Position numbers and translations under genes: made by a program
Notes under the pieces: model-generated
Databases searched by the model: none
What the model was told of the DNA's origin: nothing
What the model saw: only the letters and a program-made list of their open reading frames with translations
Shown here: one piece after another, positions 1 through 9,825 of the stretch
How positions within the stretch are numbered: the stretch's first letter is position 1
Layout: every line of letters starts with the position of its first letter
NCBI GenBank assembly: GCA_021795355.1
Contig: JAJYPL010000010.1
Span: 1 to 42,377, forward strand
Length of the DNA stretch: 42,377 nt
Direction of reading: 5' to 3'
Origin: a bacterium
Lineage (GTDB): Bacteria; SZUA-79; Acidulodesulfobacterales; Acidulodesulfobacteraceae

Positions 1-1784
<1,784 letters not shown>

Positions 1785-1790
1785 AGAGTT

Positions 1791-2159
1791 TTAATTTTTG
1801 GAAGATTTTGTTTTTGCCTGAGCTTTCGGTTTTCTTTGCGAAGATTTGCTTGAATCCGCTGCCGGCGATTTTTTATTTTTAACCGCCGTTCTTTTTTTAA
1901 CGGGTTTTTTTGTTTCTTGCGTTTTATTTTCGATAAGATTAGAACTCTTTATATTTACTTCGTGTTCAGGTTTATCGGCGTCGTGTTCGTTAATATCGTT
2001 AAGGGGATTTATCTGCTCTTTTAAGTCGGAAGAAGCTTTTTTAAACTCTCTTAAGCCTTTGCCTAATGTTTTTCCGAGTTCCGGCAGTTTAGAAGGTCCG
2101 AATATGAGCAAAGCTATTACCGCTATAATGATTAATTCCGGTGCGCCTATTCCAAACAT
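1791..2159 (-). CDS. tatA: Sec-independent protein translocase TatA/TatB family
   Basis: Small membrane protein of the twin-arginine pathway, which forms or organises the pore for export of folded proteins. The 122-residue product has a single N-terminal membrane helix (about residues 7-22) that runs into the conserved [23 protein letters not shown] amphipathic helix, written here as [10 protein letters not shown] then the FKKA hinge. The tail from about residue 50 is charged, lysine-rich and low complexity. The short amphipathic part and FKKA suggest TatA/E rather than TatB, but the two cannot be separated with certainty. No tatC is in the window. The gene stands alone and converges on gyrB. 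Confidence 0.9.
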   Translation of the reverse strand: MFGIGAPELIIIAVIALLIFGPSKLPELGKTLGKGLREFKKASSDLKEQINPLNDINEHDADKPEHEVNIKSSNLIENKTQETKKPVKKRTAVKNKKSPAADSSKSSQRKPKAQAKTKSSKN

Positions 2160-2230
2160 AATATTTATACCTCGCTTTATTTTTTATTATATAACAGTTA
2201 ATCGAAATATTCAAATTTATTTAAATACTT

Positions 2231-2331
2231 TAATCCTGCAATAGAAAATATATAGATGTTCCTTCTATACGTAAATTCTGCATAAACGGCATGCCGTTTA
2301 TGCAGAAAATTAAATTTATATTGCGGGATTA
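2231..2331. repeat. MITE-like palindromic element with 13-bp inverted ends
   Basis: The ends TAATCCTGCAATA (2231-2243) and TATTGCGGGATTA (2319-2331) are inverted copies matching at 12 of 13 positions. Between them lies a 32-bp perfect palindrome at 2276-2307 (half-site TTCTGCATAAACGGCA). The left terminus plus flanking bases (2230-2251, 22 bp) recurs exactly at 25073-25094. The element fills most of the tatA-queE gap and has no coding capacity. A non-autonomous mobile element or a terminator-like hairpin are both possible readings; the second copy of the terminus favours the first. Confidence 0.6.
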
Positions 2332-2379
2332 AGGAAATACGTTGACAGAATCCAATTCTGTCGCAGTCACAAATCGATT

Positions 2380-3015
2380 ATGCTATACGTAAACGATATT
2401 TTTTACAGTATTCAGGGTGAGTCTTCATATTCGGGCTATCCCTGTAAATTTATCAGGCTTGCCGGATGCAACCTGAGATGCGCTTACTGCGATACGCAAG
2501 AAGCGTTGGACATAAAAAATTCTAAGCCGCTCGGTATAGACGATATAATTAAATCGGCATGCGGCTCAGGCCCTGCCGGCGTAAAACTTATTGAAATTAC
2601 CGGCGGCGAACCTATGCTGCAAAACGAATCGCTTGAACTTATGAACAGGCTGATCGAATTAAACTATACGGTTTTATTAGAAACAAACGGAACTATTAGC
2701 CTTAAAAAAGTGCATCCCGACGTTATTAAAATTATAGACGTAAAATGCCCGTCAAGCGGTCATTCAAAAGCATTTTTTTTTGAAAATTTAAAATATATAG
2801 GTCGAAACGACGAAATAAAATTTGTTATAGGAAACAAAGACGATTATGATTATGCGAAAAATTTTATAACGGAATACTCTCTTGGCCAGACAAGGCTGAT
2901 ATTCTCTCCCGTCGAAGGCGCCGTTTCGCACGGCGAAATTGCAGGGAAAATATTAAACGACGGACTTAACGTCCGGCTTGGGGTTCAACTTCATAAGATT
3001 CTGGGATTAAAGTAG
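2380..3015 (+). CDS. queE: 7-carboxy-7-deazaguanine synthase, radical SAM
   Basis: Radical SAM enzyme converting 6-carboxytetrahydropterin to 7-carboxy-7-deazaguanine, a step in queuosine and other 7-deazapurine synthesis. The 211-residue length is usual for QueE. The N-terminus reads FYSIQGESSYSGYPCKFIRLAGC, and the cluster cysteines are C30, C34 and C37 in CNLRCAYC. The SAM-binding GGEP motif occurs as EITGGEPMLQ. The FYSIQGE(S/G) opening followed at once by this cysteine motif is diagnostic for QueE against other radical SAM enzymes. No queC, queD or queF is nearby. It overlaps the 3' end of the convergent nth by 9 bp. Confidence 0.93.
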   Translation: MLYVNDIFYSIQGESSYSGYPCKFIRLAGCNLRCAYCDTQEALDIKNSKPLGIDDIIKSACGSGPAGVKLIEITGGEPMLQNESLELMNRLIELNYTVLLETNGTISLKKVHPDVIKIIDVKCPSSGHSKAFFFENLKYIGRNDEIKFVIGNKDDYDYAKNFITEYSLGQTRLIFSPVEGAVSHGEIAGKILNDGLNVRLGVQLHKILGLK

Positions 3016-3639
3016 TTTTTTATAATACCGGCAGTAGTTTTTTAAAAAACAGTCCGAACACTTTGGATTTCTTGCCATACAGTAAGTTCTGCCGTGGTAA
3101 ATAAGCCATCTGTGCATTTTCATCCACAAATTGGAAGGTATTATTCCGGTAAGATCATTTTCCGTTTTTTCCGGCGTATCGGAATCGGCAAGCCCTAAGC
3201 GGTTTGCAACACGGAAAACATGGGTATCCACCGGAAAACGGTCTTCGTTAAAATATGTGCCGAGAATAACGTTTGCCGATTTTCGTCCAACTCCGGGCAG
3301 GGAAACCAAGGCATCGAAATTTGCAGGAACGTCGTCATTATATTTTTCGGAGAGAATTTTTGACGTTTCAATAAGATTTTTTGCTTTATTATGAAACATT
3401 CCGCAGGTTTTTATCTCGTCTTCAAATTCTTTCGGATTTTTTATTGCTAAATCGGAGGGCTTAGAATAAACTTTAAAAAGTTTATCGGTTATTATATTAA
3501 CTCTTTTATCGGTGCACTGCGCGGAAAGAACTACGGCTACTAAAAGCTGAAAGGCATTATTAAAGTTTAAAAAAGGCTTTAACTCGCCGTAGTTCTCTTC
3601 AAAAAGATTTATAACCTTATCTGTATATCGATATTTCAA
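3007..3639 (-). CDS. nth: Endonuclease III (DNA glycosylase/AP lyase)
   Basis: Base-excision repair enzyme that removes oxidised pyrimidines and nicks abasic sites. The helix-hairpin-helix LPGVGRKSANV carries the catalytic Lys120, and the catalytic aspartate is D138 in FPVDTHVFRV, the same positions as in the E. coli enzyme. The [4Fe-4S] cluster ligands C187, C194, C197 and C203 show the expected C-x6-C-x2-C-x5-C spacing near the C-terminus. The 210 residues match the family length. It lies 16 bp downstream of ndk on the same strand and is probably the last gene of that transcript. Confidence 0.95.
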   Translation of the reverse strand: MKYRYTDKVINLFEENYGELKPFLNFNNAFQLLVAVVLSAQCTDKRVNIITDKLFKVYSKPSDLAIKNPKEFEDEIKTCGMFHNKAKNLIETSKILSEKYNDDVPANFDALVSLPGVGRKSANVILGTYFNEDRFPVDTHVFRVANRLGLADSDTPEKTENDLTGIIPSNLWMKMHRWLIYHGRTYCMARNPKCSDCFLKNYCRYYKKLL

Positions 3640-3655
3640 TATTATTTAAAAAATT

Positions 3656-4072
3656 TTATAATATTTCAAAAACGTTAAAAAAATAAGAAATTTCAAATTT
3701 TGCGGATTCTATGGAATCCGAACCGTGAACCACGTTTCTTTCGATGCTTTCGGCAAACATTTTCCTGATAGTTCCTTCTTTCGCATCTTTAGGGTTTGTA
3801 GCTCCCATTATTTCCCTGTTTTTTAATATAGCGTTTTCGCACGACAGAACCATAGGAATAATAGGTCCTTCCGTCATAAAATCTACCAGGCTGGCAAAAA
3901 AAGGTCTTTCTTTATGTATATAATAAAAACCTTCAGCCTGTTTTTTTGTAAGGTGAACTTTTTTCATGGCTTTAATTTCAAAGCCGTTATCTTCAAATAC
4001 CGAAATAATTTTGCCGGATAAACCCTTTTTTACGCCGTCGGGCTTAATTATGGAAAGCGTTTGCTCAATCAT
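3656..4072 (-). CDS. ndk: Nucleoside diphosphate kinase
   Basis: Transfers the gamma phosphate between nucleoside tri- and diphosphates through a phosphohistidine. The 138-residue protein starts with the family signature [13 protein letters not shown], and the active-site histidine is H116 in RNVVHGSDS. Other conserved pieces are [13 protein letters not shown] and MGATNP. It sits 25 bp downstream of korC and 16 bp upstream of nth, so it is likely co-transcribed with the TCA block. An NDP kinase next to succinyl-CoA synthetase makes sense, because it equilibrates GTP and ATP made or used by SucCD. Confidence 0.96.
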   Translation of the reverse strand: MIEQTLSIIKPDGVKKGLSGKIISVFEDNGFEIKAMKKVHLTKKQAEGFYYIHKERPFFASLVDFMTEGPIIPMVLSCENAILKNREIMGATNPKDAKEGTIRKMFAESIERNVVHGSDSIESAKFEISYFFNVFEIL

Positions 4073-4097
4073 TAATGCTCCTTATTTTTTTATATTA

Positions 4098-4649
4098 TTA
4101 ACCTTTCTTAACCTCTTTTGCCAGCCTGAATCCGATTTCCAAGGCTTTTTTGTTATAGTCTTCAAATCCTTTAGGCACTCTTTTCATTAATGCTTTTTCA
4201 ATAGAGTCGTGAGATACTATTCCGGATATTTCAACTAAAACCCCGAGAGATATAATGTTTAATCCTAAAAGTTTTCCAAGCTCTTCCCTTGCAGACTTAA
4301 CCATATCAAGCACGTATAATTTGCCTTTTGCTTTAGAAAAGTCGGTTACCAGTTCTTTATCGACTATAACTATGCCGTCGTCTTTTACGTCGTTTATATA
4401 CTTATTAAAGGCTTCCTGAGTTAAAGAAACCATATAATTAACTTTTGTAGCCTTAGGATATTCTATCGGGTCGTTGGATATAATAACTTCCGATTTGCTT
4501 GAGCCTCCCCTTGCTTCAGGTCCGTAAGACTGTGTTTGAACCGCATTTTTGTTTTCGTAAATTGCAGCTGCGTCCGCCAAAATAATACCCGCTAATATCA
4601 GACCCTGTCCTCCGGAGCCGGAAAACCTGAATTCTATTCTGTCGCTCAT
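4098..4649 (-). CDS. korC: 2-oxoglutarate:ferredoxin oxidoreductase, gamma subunit
   Basis: Gamma subunit of a TPP-dependent 2-oxoacid:ferredoxin oxidoreductase. The 183-residue protein opens with FRFSGSGGQGLILAG, the glycine-rich motif of the pyruvate/ketoisovalerate oxidoreductase gamma domain. QTQSYGPEARGGSSKSEV, also typical of this family, follows. It is last in a D-A-B-C gene order, with 24 bp between it and korB. The neighbourhood of sucCD and fumarase identifies 2-oxoglutarate/succinyl-CoA as the likely substrate pair; the gamma sequence alone would not. Confidence 0.92.
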   Translation of the reverse strand: MSDRIEFRFSGSGGQGLILAGIILADAAAIYENKNAVQTQSYGPEARGGSSKSEVIISNDPIEYPKATKVNYMVSLTQEAFNKYINDVKDDGIVIVDKELVTDFSKAKGKLYVLDMVKSAREELGKLLGLNIISLGVLVEISGIVSHDSIEKALMKRVPKGFEDYNKKALEIGFRLAKEVKKG

Positions 4650-4673
4650 ATTGATAACCCTCTTTTATAATTA

Positions 4674-5501
4674 TTATTTTGTTTTTAATAATTCTAATTT
4701 TTTATGATATTCCCCGCAAAATTCAGGCCTGTCTTTTGCCTCAAACAATATTCCGGTTTTAAATCTTCCGGCAAGTTCTTCCGGAGACATATTTTCGGCG
4801 GAACGCGCGGGAACAGCTTTTTCTTTCTGATATTTAATCATTTCCACCGGAGATTTCATTTTATTTCTTCTTCCGTAGGAAATGTGGCAGTTAGTTATAA
4901 CGTCTAATACCGAAAAGCCTGTATGGTTTAATGCATCGACCATAAATTTTTCAAGCTGGACGGCATGGTAAGAAGTCGATCTGCCTACCCAGGTCGCTCC
5001 TGCGGCTTGAGCTAAATTACATACGTCGAAAGGAGGCTCGATGCTGCCGAAAGGCGTCGTAGTAGCAAAACTATCAAGCGGCTGAGTCGGAGAATACTGT
5101 CCGCCCGTCATACCGTATGTATAGTTGTTAAAAACGATCAAGGTCATATCGATATTTCTTCTTGCGGCATGAATAAAATGGTTTCCGCCGATAGCAAGAG
5201 CATCCCCGTCGCCGGAAATAGTAATAACTTTAAGTTTCGGTTTATACATCTTCATGCCTATAGCAAAAGTCAGAGCCCTGCCGTGAGTAGTGTGAATCGT
5301 ATTAAAATCTACGTAGCCCGGAAGCCTCGATGCACAGCCGATACCAGAAGTTATGACTACCTCGTCTTTAGAATAGCCGCATTTATGTATCGCCCTTAAA
5401 AGAGCTTTTAAAATAATTCCGTCTCCGCATCCCGGACACCATATATGCGGCAAAGTATTTTTACGCAGATAATAATCATAATTAAATTTTGTTTTTATCA
5501 T
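4674..5501 (-). CDS. korB: 2-oxoglutarate:ferredoxin oxidoreductase, beta subunit
   Basis: TPP-binding catalytic subunit of the oxidoreductase. It begins with WCPGCGDGIILKAL, whose cysteines are typical of KorB. The thiamine-diphosphate motif is GDGDALAIGGNH, about 30 residues before the NN that ends it (IVFNN). IGCASRLPGYVDFNTIHTTHGRA is the conserved stretch between. At 275 residues it is a normal independent beta subunit. The enzyme converts 2-oxoglutarate plus CoA to succinyl-CoA and reduced ferredoxin, or runs in reverse to fix CO2. Spacing to korA is 26 bp. Confidence 0.94.
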   Translation of the reverse strand: MIKTKFNYDYYLRKNTLPHIWCPGCGDGIILKALLRAIHKCGYSKDEVVITSGIGCASRLPGYVDFNTIHTTHGRALTFAIGMKMYKPKLKVITISGDGDALAIGGNHFIHAARRNIDMTLIVFNNYTYGMTGGQYSPTQPLDSFATTTPFGSIEPPFDVCNLAQAAGATWVGRSTSYHAVQLEKFMVDALNHTGFSVLDVITNCHISYGRRNKMKSPVEMIKYQKEKAVPARSAENMSPEELAGRFKTGILFEAKDRPEFCGEYHKKLELLKTK

Positions 5502-5527
5502 TTTTAAATCTCCCTGATTTAAAATTA

Positions 5528-6664
5528 TTAATTTTCTGAGACTTCTTTAATTTTTGCAAGTATATTATCAGGAGTTATAGGCTCGCCGTTAACAATATGC
5601 AATCCGTAAACTTTACTTCCGCACGCAGTACGCTGAACTTCTAAAATTACCTGTCCCATATTCATTTCTACGACTAATATTTTTTTAATTTTTTTAGAAA
5701 GATTGGAAATCTGTTCATCAGGGAAAGGCCAGATAGTGATAGGCCTAAACATTCCCACTTTAATACCTGCGGCTCTAGCCATAGAAATTGCCTGCCTTGC
5801 CGATCTTGAGGTTGATCCGTATGCTACTATAAGAATATCCGCGTCGTCAGTCTGAAATTCTTCAAATTTTTCGATATCTTTAATGTTTTTATAAATTTTA
5901 TCTATAAGCCAGTTTTGAGCATTTTGAATAATATCGGTTTTTTGAGACGGAAAACCTGTTTCGCCGTGAATAAGACCCGTAACGTGGTAGCGGTAACCTT
6001 CTCCCATTGGAGCAAGGGGCGTAACTTTGCCGGAAGTATAATTATATGGATTATACTTCTCAGGCGGAACATCGGGAAGTTTAACATCAATTACTTCAAC
6101 TTCGCTTTTATCCGGAATTACAACTTTTTCTCTCATATGCCCTATTATTTCGTCAGTTAATATAACGACAGGTGTTCTGTATTTTATAGCTAAATTAAAT
6201 GCGCGAATAGTTTCATAAAGAGATTCGTTAACGCTTGAAGGTGTAATTGCTATTACGGCATGGTCGCCGTGCGTTCCCCATTTAGCCTGCATAACATCGC
6301 CTTGAGCCGGAAGCGTGGGAAGTCCGGTGGAAGGTCCGCCTCTCATAACGTTGACTATTACGCACGGTATTTCGCACATTGAAGCATATCCTATATTTTC
6401 TTGTTTAAGAGACATGCCTGGGCCAGAAGTGGCAGTAATAGTTTTTGCTCCTCCAAGAGCCGCCCCTAATATAGCGCCCATTGCGGCGATTTCATCTTCC
6501 ATTTGAAGGAATACTTTTCCTATTTTAGGAAGTTTGCTTGATAAAATTTCCGCTACTTCCGAAGAAGGAGTTATGGGATATCCCGCAAAAAAATCGCATC
6601 CGGCGATAACGGCGCCTTCCGCAACCGCTTCGTTTCCCTGCATTAATTTTATATTCTTACTCAT
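5528..6664 (-). CDS. korA: 2-oxoglutarate:ferredoxin oxidoreductase, alpha subunit
   Basis: Alpha subunit, which carries the pyrimidine-binding domain and, further on, the transketolase C-terminal-like domain. The 378 residues contain MQGNEAVAEGAVIAGCDFFAGYPITPSSE at the start, described by its hallmark GYPITPSSE, then QMEDEIAAMGAILGAA and TSGPGMSLKQE. This length and the lack of a fused gamma domain point to the separate-subunit KorA/OorA form. The order delta-alpha-beta-gamma matches oorDABC of Epsilonproteobacteria. It lies 30 bp after korD. Confidence 0.94.
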   Translation of the reverse strand: MSKNIKLMQGNEAVAEGAVIAGCDFFAGYPITPSSEVAEILSSKLPKIGKVFLQMEDEIAAMGAILGAALGGAKTITATSGPGMSLKQENIGYASMCEIPCVIVNVMRGGPSTGLPTLPAQGDVMQAKWGTHGDHAVIAITPSSVNESLYETIRAFNLAIKYRTPVVILTDEIIGHMREKVVIPDKSEVEVIDVKLPDVPPEKYNPYNYTSGKVTPLAPMGEGYRYHVTGLIHGETGFPSQKTDIIQNAQNWLIDKIYKNIKDIEKFEEFQTDDADILIVAYGSTSRSARQAISMARAAGIKVGMFRPITIWPFPDEQISNLSKKIKKILVVEMNMGQVILEVQRTACGSKVYGLHIVNGEPITPDNILAKIKEVSEN

Positions 6665-6694
6665 ATTTTGATTTCCTCCGTTATTAACTATGTT

Positions 6695-7030
6695 TTATTC
6701 TACGCTAATCGAAAAATCGGGACATAAATATTCGCAAATATTGCATTTTGTGCATTTAGAAATATCTACAACTTCAGCCACCTCTTTATTCATAACGAGG
6801 ACGCCTTCGGGACAGAATGCAACGCAGATTTCGCATCCTTTGCAGTAATTAACGACTATATCGATTTTTACGTCTTCTTTTTTCCCTTTTCCCGAAACTT
6901 CCTTAATAGTAAGATTATTTTTTGTTTTGACCTCGGTTTCTATGCCTTCGCATACAACATAGTTGGCAGGACTTAACGCAGCCGTATTATTTTCGTTTTT
7001 ATTCGTTTTAATACTTTCTTTTCCGGTCAC
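6695..7030 (-). CDS. korD: 2-oxoglutarate:ferredoxin oxidoreductase, ferredoxin-like delta subunit
   Basis: Electron-transfer subunit with two [4Fe-4S] motifs, CKGCEICVAFCPEG and CTKCNICEYLCPDF, in the C-terminal half of a 111-residue protein. The start is a GTG at 7030, chosen because an AGGAGG lies 7 bases upstream and no ATG in the right place has a comparable site. About 60 residues precede the first cluster; they are polar and low complexity up to about residue 40. It is the first of the four kor genes and follows sucD by 38 bp. Confidence 0.9.
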   Translation of the reverse strand: MTGKESIKTNKNENNTAALSPANYVVCEGIETEVKTKNNLTIKEVSGKGKKEDVKIDIVVNYCKGCEICVAFCPEGVLVMNKEVAEVVDISKCTKCNICEYLCPDFSISVE

Positions 7031-7068
7031 TTTAGCCTCCTATAAAAAAGTTAATTAAAATTATTAAA

Positions 7069-7944
7069 TTAAATACTTAAAGCTTTTTTGACGGTTTCTG
7101 CGATAACCGAAGGATTGTCGGCAATATGAATTCCGTTTTTTTCCATAGTTTTAAGTTTATCCGACGCGGTTCCTTTTCCGCCTGAAATTATTGCGCCGGC
7201 ATGTCCCATTCTTTTGCCTGCCGGAGCGGTTTTGCCGGCGACAAATCCAATTACGGGTTTTTTCATATGGTTTTTAACGTATTCCGAAGCCTCTTCTTCT
7301 GCTGTTCCGCCGATTTCTCCAATCATAACTACGGCATCGGTTTCAAGGTCTTGTTCAAACATTTTTAAAAAAGAGATAAAAGGAGAGCCTATTATAGGGT
7401 CGCCGCCGATCCCTATGCATGTCGTTTCGCCGAAACCTGCTTTAGTAAGCTGGTTCACGGCTTCATAAGTAAGAGTGCCGCTTCGCGACAATACCCCTAC
7501 GCGCCCTTTTTTATGAATAAAACCGGGCATTATTCCTATTTTGCATTCGTCCGCGGTGATAATACCGGGGCAGTTTGGACCTATCATAAAAGATTTTGAG
7601 CAGTTAAGCGCCGCTTTTACGTTAAGCATATCGATAACGGGTATTCCTTCGGTAATGCATACTATTAACGGTATCTCTGATTCTATGGCTTCTATGACTC
7701 CGGCCGCCGCAAAACCTGCGGGAACGAAGACCATAGTCGCGTCGATTTTATGCTCTTTTTTAGCTTCTTTTATAGTATTGTAAACAGGAACGGAATCGTT
7801 GAACAGGGTTTTACCTTTAAAAGGAGTTACTCCTGCTACGACTTTAGTGCCGTATTCAATGCATTTTTGAGCATGAAACGAACCTTCTTTGCCGGTTATG
7901 CCCTGTACTAAAACATTCGTGTTTTTATTTACGAGAATACTCAT
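7069..7944 (-). CDS. sucD: Succinyl-CoA synthetase (ADP/GDP-forming), alpha subunit
   Basis: CoA-binding subunit that carries the phosphohistidine intermediate in the interconversion of succinyl-CoA and succinate with nucleotide phosphorylation. Visible motifs are QGITGKEGSFHAQKCIEYGTKVVAGVTP (CoA-binding Rossmann region, GITGKEG), IGPNCPGIITADECKIGIMPG, and the active-site histidine in KRMGHAGAIISGG. The 291-residue length is standard. It lies 47 bp downstream of sucC and 38 bp upstream of korD, placing the succinyl-CoA producer and consumer in one transcript. Confidence 0.96.
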   Translation of the reverse strand: MSILVNKNTNVLVQGITGKEGSFHAQKCIEYGTKVVAGVTPFKGKTLFNDSVPVYNTIKEAKKEHKIDATMVFVPAGFAAAGVIEAIESEIPLIVCITEGIPVIDMLNVKAALNCSKSFMIGPNCPGIITADECKIGIMPGFIHKKGRVGVLSRSGTLTYEAVNQLTKAGFGETTCIGIGGDPIIGSPFISFLKMFEQDLETDAVVMIGEIGGTAEEEASEYVKNHMKKPVIGFVAGKTAPAGKRMGHAGAIISGGKGTASDKLKTMEKNGIHIADNPSVIAETVKKALSI

Positions 7945-7991
7945 AAAATTAATCCTTTAATAAATTATTATTATTTAAAATAAAGACGTTA

Positions 7992-9155
7992 TCAACCGTT
8001 AACTATTTTTGAAATCTTTTTAGCTCCGTCGGCAAGGCTTTCGGCAGATACGAAGTTCATGCCGGAATTTTCTATAATTTTCGCCGCCCCATCCGCATTA
8101 GTTCCTTCAAGTCTTACGACTACCGGAAGTTTTAAACCTATATTCTTAGCCGCGGATACTACGCCTTCTGCAACCATATCGCATTTTACGATACCGCCGA
8201 AAATATTTATAAAAATTCCTTTAACGTTTTTGTCCGACAAAAGGATGTTAAAGGCCGTTTCAACCCTCTTTGCGTCTGCGGTGCCGCCGACGTCTAAAAA
8301 ATTTGCCGGAGCTGCTCCAAATTCTTTAATAGTATCCATCGTAGCCATAGCCAAACCTGCTCCGTTTACCATGCATCCCACGTTTCCGTCTAACTTTATA
8401 TAATTTAACCCTACGCTTTTTGCTTTCACTTCAAGCGGCTCTTCTTCGTCTTCGTCGATTAAATCTTTAAAATTAGGATGCCTGAAGTCGGCATTATCGT
8501 CCAATATTATTTTAGCGTCGAGCGGAATAAATTCGTCTGCTCCGGTTAATATAAGCGGATTAATTTCGAGCATAGACATATCTTCAGCTATAAATGCCCC
8601 GTATAAAAGATTAATAAGCTTGGAAAACCCGCCGAATAAATTTTTATCTATACCTAAAAATAAAGACATTTCAAGAATATGGTAAGATTTTAAACCGTAC
8701 AGGGGATTAACCGAAACCGTCAATATTTTTTCAGGATGGTTTTTTGAAACTTCCTCTATTTCCATTCCGCCTTCGGCGCTCAGAACGAATGCTATTGCCG
8801 CATTTTTTCTGTCGACCGTAAGAGACAAATAAAATTCTTTTATAATTGATGCACCTTCCTCGACCAAAACCTTTTTGACTAATTTTCCTTCTTTGCCGGT
8901 TTGAGCCGTTACAAGGTTCATTCCTATCATTTTTTCTGCAATGGATTTTGCTTCGTCGGCAGATTTTGCTATCTTAACTCCGCCGCCTTTGCCTCTTCCG
9001 CCTGCATGAACCTGCGCCTTAACCGCAGCTACCGAAGACGATAAAGTTTTATACGCATTGTAAACTTCTTCCGGTTTAAAGCATAAAATAGATTTAAGGG
9101 TTTTAATCCCATGCTTGTTTAATAATTCTTTTGCCTGATATTCATGAATATCCAT
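7992..9155 (-). CDS. sucC: Succinyl-CoA synthetase, beta subunit
   Basis: Nucleotide-binding ATP-grasp subunit of succinyl-CoA synthetase. It starts with the family signature MDIHEYQAKELLNKHGI and has VKAQVHAGGRGKGGGVKIA in the ATP-grasp domain. The C-terminal CoA-ligase domain carries GCMVNGAGLAMATMD and FINIFGGIVKCDMVAEGV. The 387 residues equal the usual length. It follows fumarase beta by 39 bp. Specificity for ADP or GDP cannot be read from sequence alone. Confidence 0.96.
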   Translation of the reverse strand: MDIHEYQAKELLNKHGIKTLKSILCFKPEEVYNAYKTLSSSVAAVKAQVHAGGRGKGGGVKIAKSADEAKSIAEKMIGMNLVTAQTGKEGKLVKKVLVEEGASIIKEFYLSLTVDRKNAAIAFVLSAEGGMEIEEVSKNHPEKILTVSVNPLYGLKSYHILEMSLFLGIDKNLFGGFSKLINLLYGAFIAEDMSMLEINPLILTGADEFIPLDAKIILDDNADFRHPNFKDLIDEDEEEPLEVKAKSVGLNYIKLDGNVGCMVNGAGLAMATMDTIKEFGAAPANFLDVGGTADAKRVETAFNILLSDKNVKGIFINIFGGIVKCDMVAEGVVSAAKNIGLKLPVVVRLEGTNADGAAKIIENSGMNFVSAESLADGAKKISKIVNG

Positions 9156-9194
9156 AGTTATAATTCCCGTATAGTTAAATTTGAATTATTGTTT

Positions 9195-9758
9195 TTATTT
9201 ATTAAACTTATCTTTATACTTTTCTCTGCCCTCTTCGTAAAGGTCTCCGCCGTAAACGTCGTTTACTACTATTGCAGGAAAATCGACTACCGTAAGCTTT
9301 CTTACGGCTTCAGACATCAGGTCTTCATATGCTATAACTTTACTTGATGTTATTGTTTTCGATATTAAAGCGCCTGCGCCGCCTATTGCCCCAAAATAAA
9401 CGGCTTTGTATTTTTTCATAGCTTCTTTTACTTCTGCGGATCTTTTACCTTTTCCGATCATGCCTTTTAAACCCCGTTCCATAAGAATGGGGGCATATTT
9501 ATCCATTCTGTAGCTTGTGGTCGGTCCTGCAGAACCGATAACTTCCCCTGGTTTTTCGGGAGTCGGCCCAACGTAGTAGATTATCTGGCCTTTAAGTTCA
9601 AACGGAAGCGGTTTATTTTCTTCGATCAGTTTGACTAACCTGGAATGAGCCGCATCTCTTGCCGTATATATAGTTCCGCTGATAAGAACATCATCGCCCG
9701 TTTTTAAGTTTAATATAATGTCGTCGTCTAAAGGAGCAGTTATTTTTATTGGATCCAT
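9195..9758 (-). CDS. Fumarate hydratase class I, beta (C-terminal) subunit
   Basis: Beta subunit of the two-subunit, oxygen-labile iron-sulfur fumarase, which interconverts fumarate and malate. The 187-residue protein contains the family hallmarks GPTPEKPGEVIGSAGPTTSYRMD (key part GSAGPTTSYRMD), GLKGMIGKGKRS and GAIGGAGALISKTI, and ends with a VVNDVYGGDLYEEGREKYKDKF-type tail. Related L-tartrate dehydratase beta subunits share this fold; the TCA neighbours favour fumarase. It follows the alpha subunit after a 67-bp gap that contains a hairpin. Confidence 0.92.
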   Translation of the reverse strand: MDPIKITAPLDDDIILNLKTGDDVLISGTIYTARDAAHSRLVKLIEENKPLPFELKGQIIYYVGPTPEKPGEVIGSAGPTTSYRMDKYAPILMERGLKGMIGKGKRSAEVKEAMKKYKAVYFGAIGGAGALISKTITSSKVIAYEDLMSEAVRKLTVVDFPAIVVNDVYGGDLYEEGREKYKDKFNK

Positions 9759-9780
9759 ATTATATTTTCTATCAAGTTAT

Positions 9781-9816
9781 GTCATTACAATCAATCTCAT
9801 TTTAGATTGCAATGAC
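9781..9816 (-). other. Intercistronic hairpin between fumarase subunit genes
   Basis: GTCATTACAATC (9781-9792) and GATTGCAATGAC (9805-9816) are inverted copies with one mismatch in 12, separated by 12 bases. It sits between the stop of the alpha subunit and the start of the beta subunit. There is no U-run after it, so it does not look like an intrinsic terminator. Transcript processing or stabilisation is an inference. Confidence 0.5.
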
Positions 9817-9825
9817 CGTATTAAA

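Noticed and set aside
1846-2244. 132-codon open frame antisense to tatA
   Set aside because: It mirrors the lysine-rich tail of tatA, has no ribosome site or family features, and runs into the palindromic element.
4098-7030. Reading the oxidoreductase as pyruvate or 2-oxoisovalerate specific
   Set aside because: The subunits alone do not exclude it, but the D-A-B-C order and adjacency to sucCD and fumarase favour 2-oxoglutarate.
9781-9816. Intrinsic terminator between fumarase subunits
   Set aside because: The hairpin has no T-run after it on the transcribed strand and would split an obligate subunit pair.
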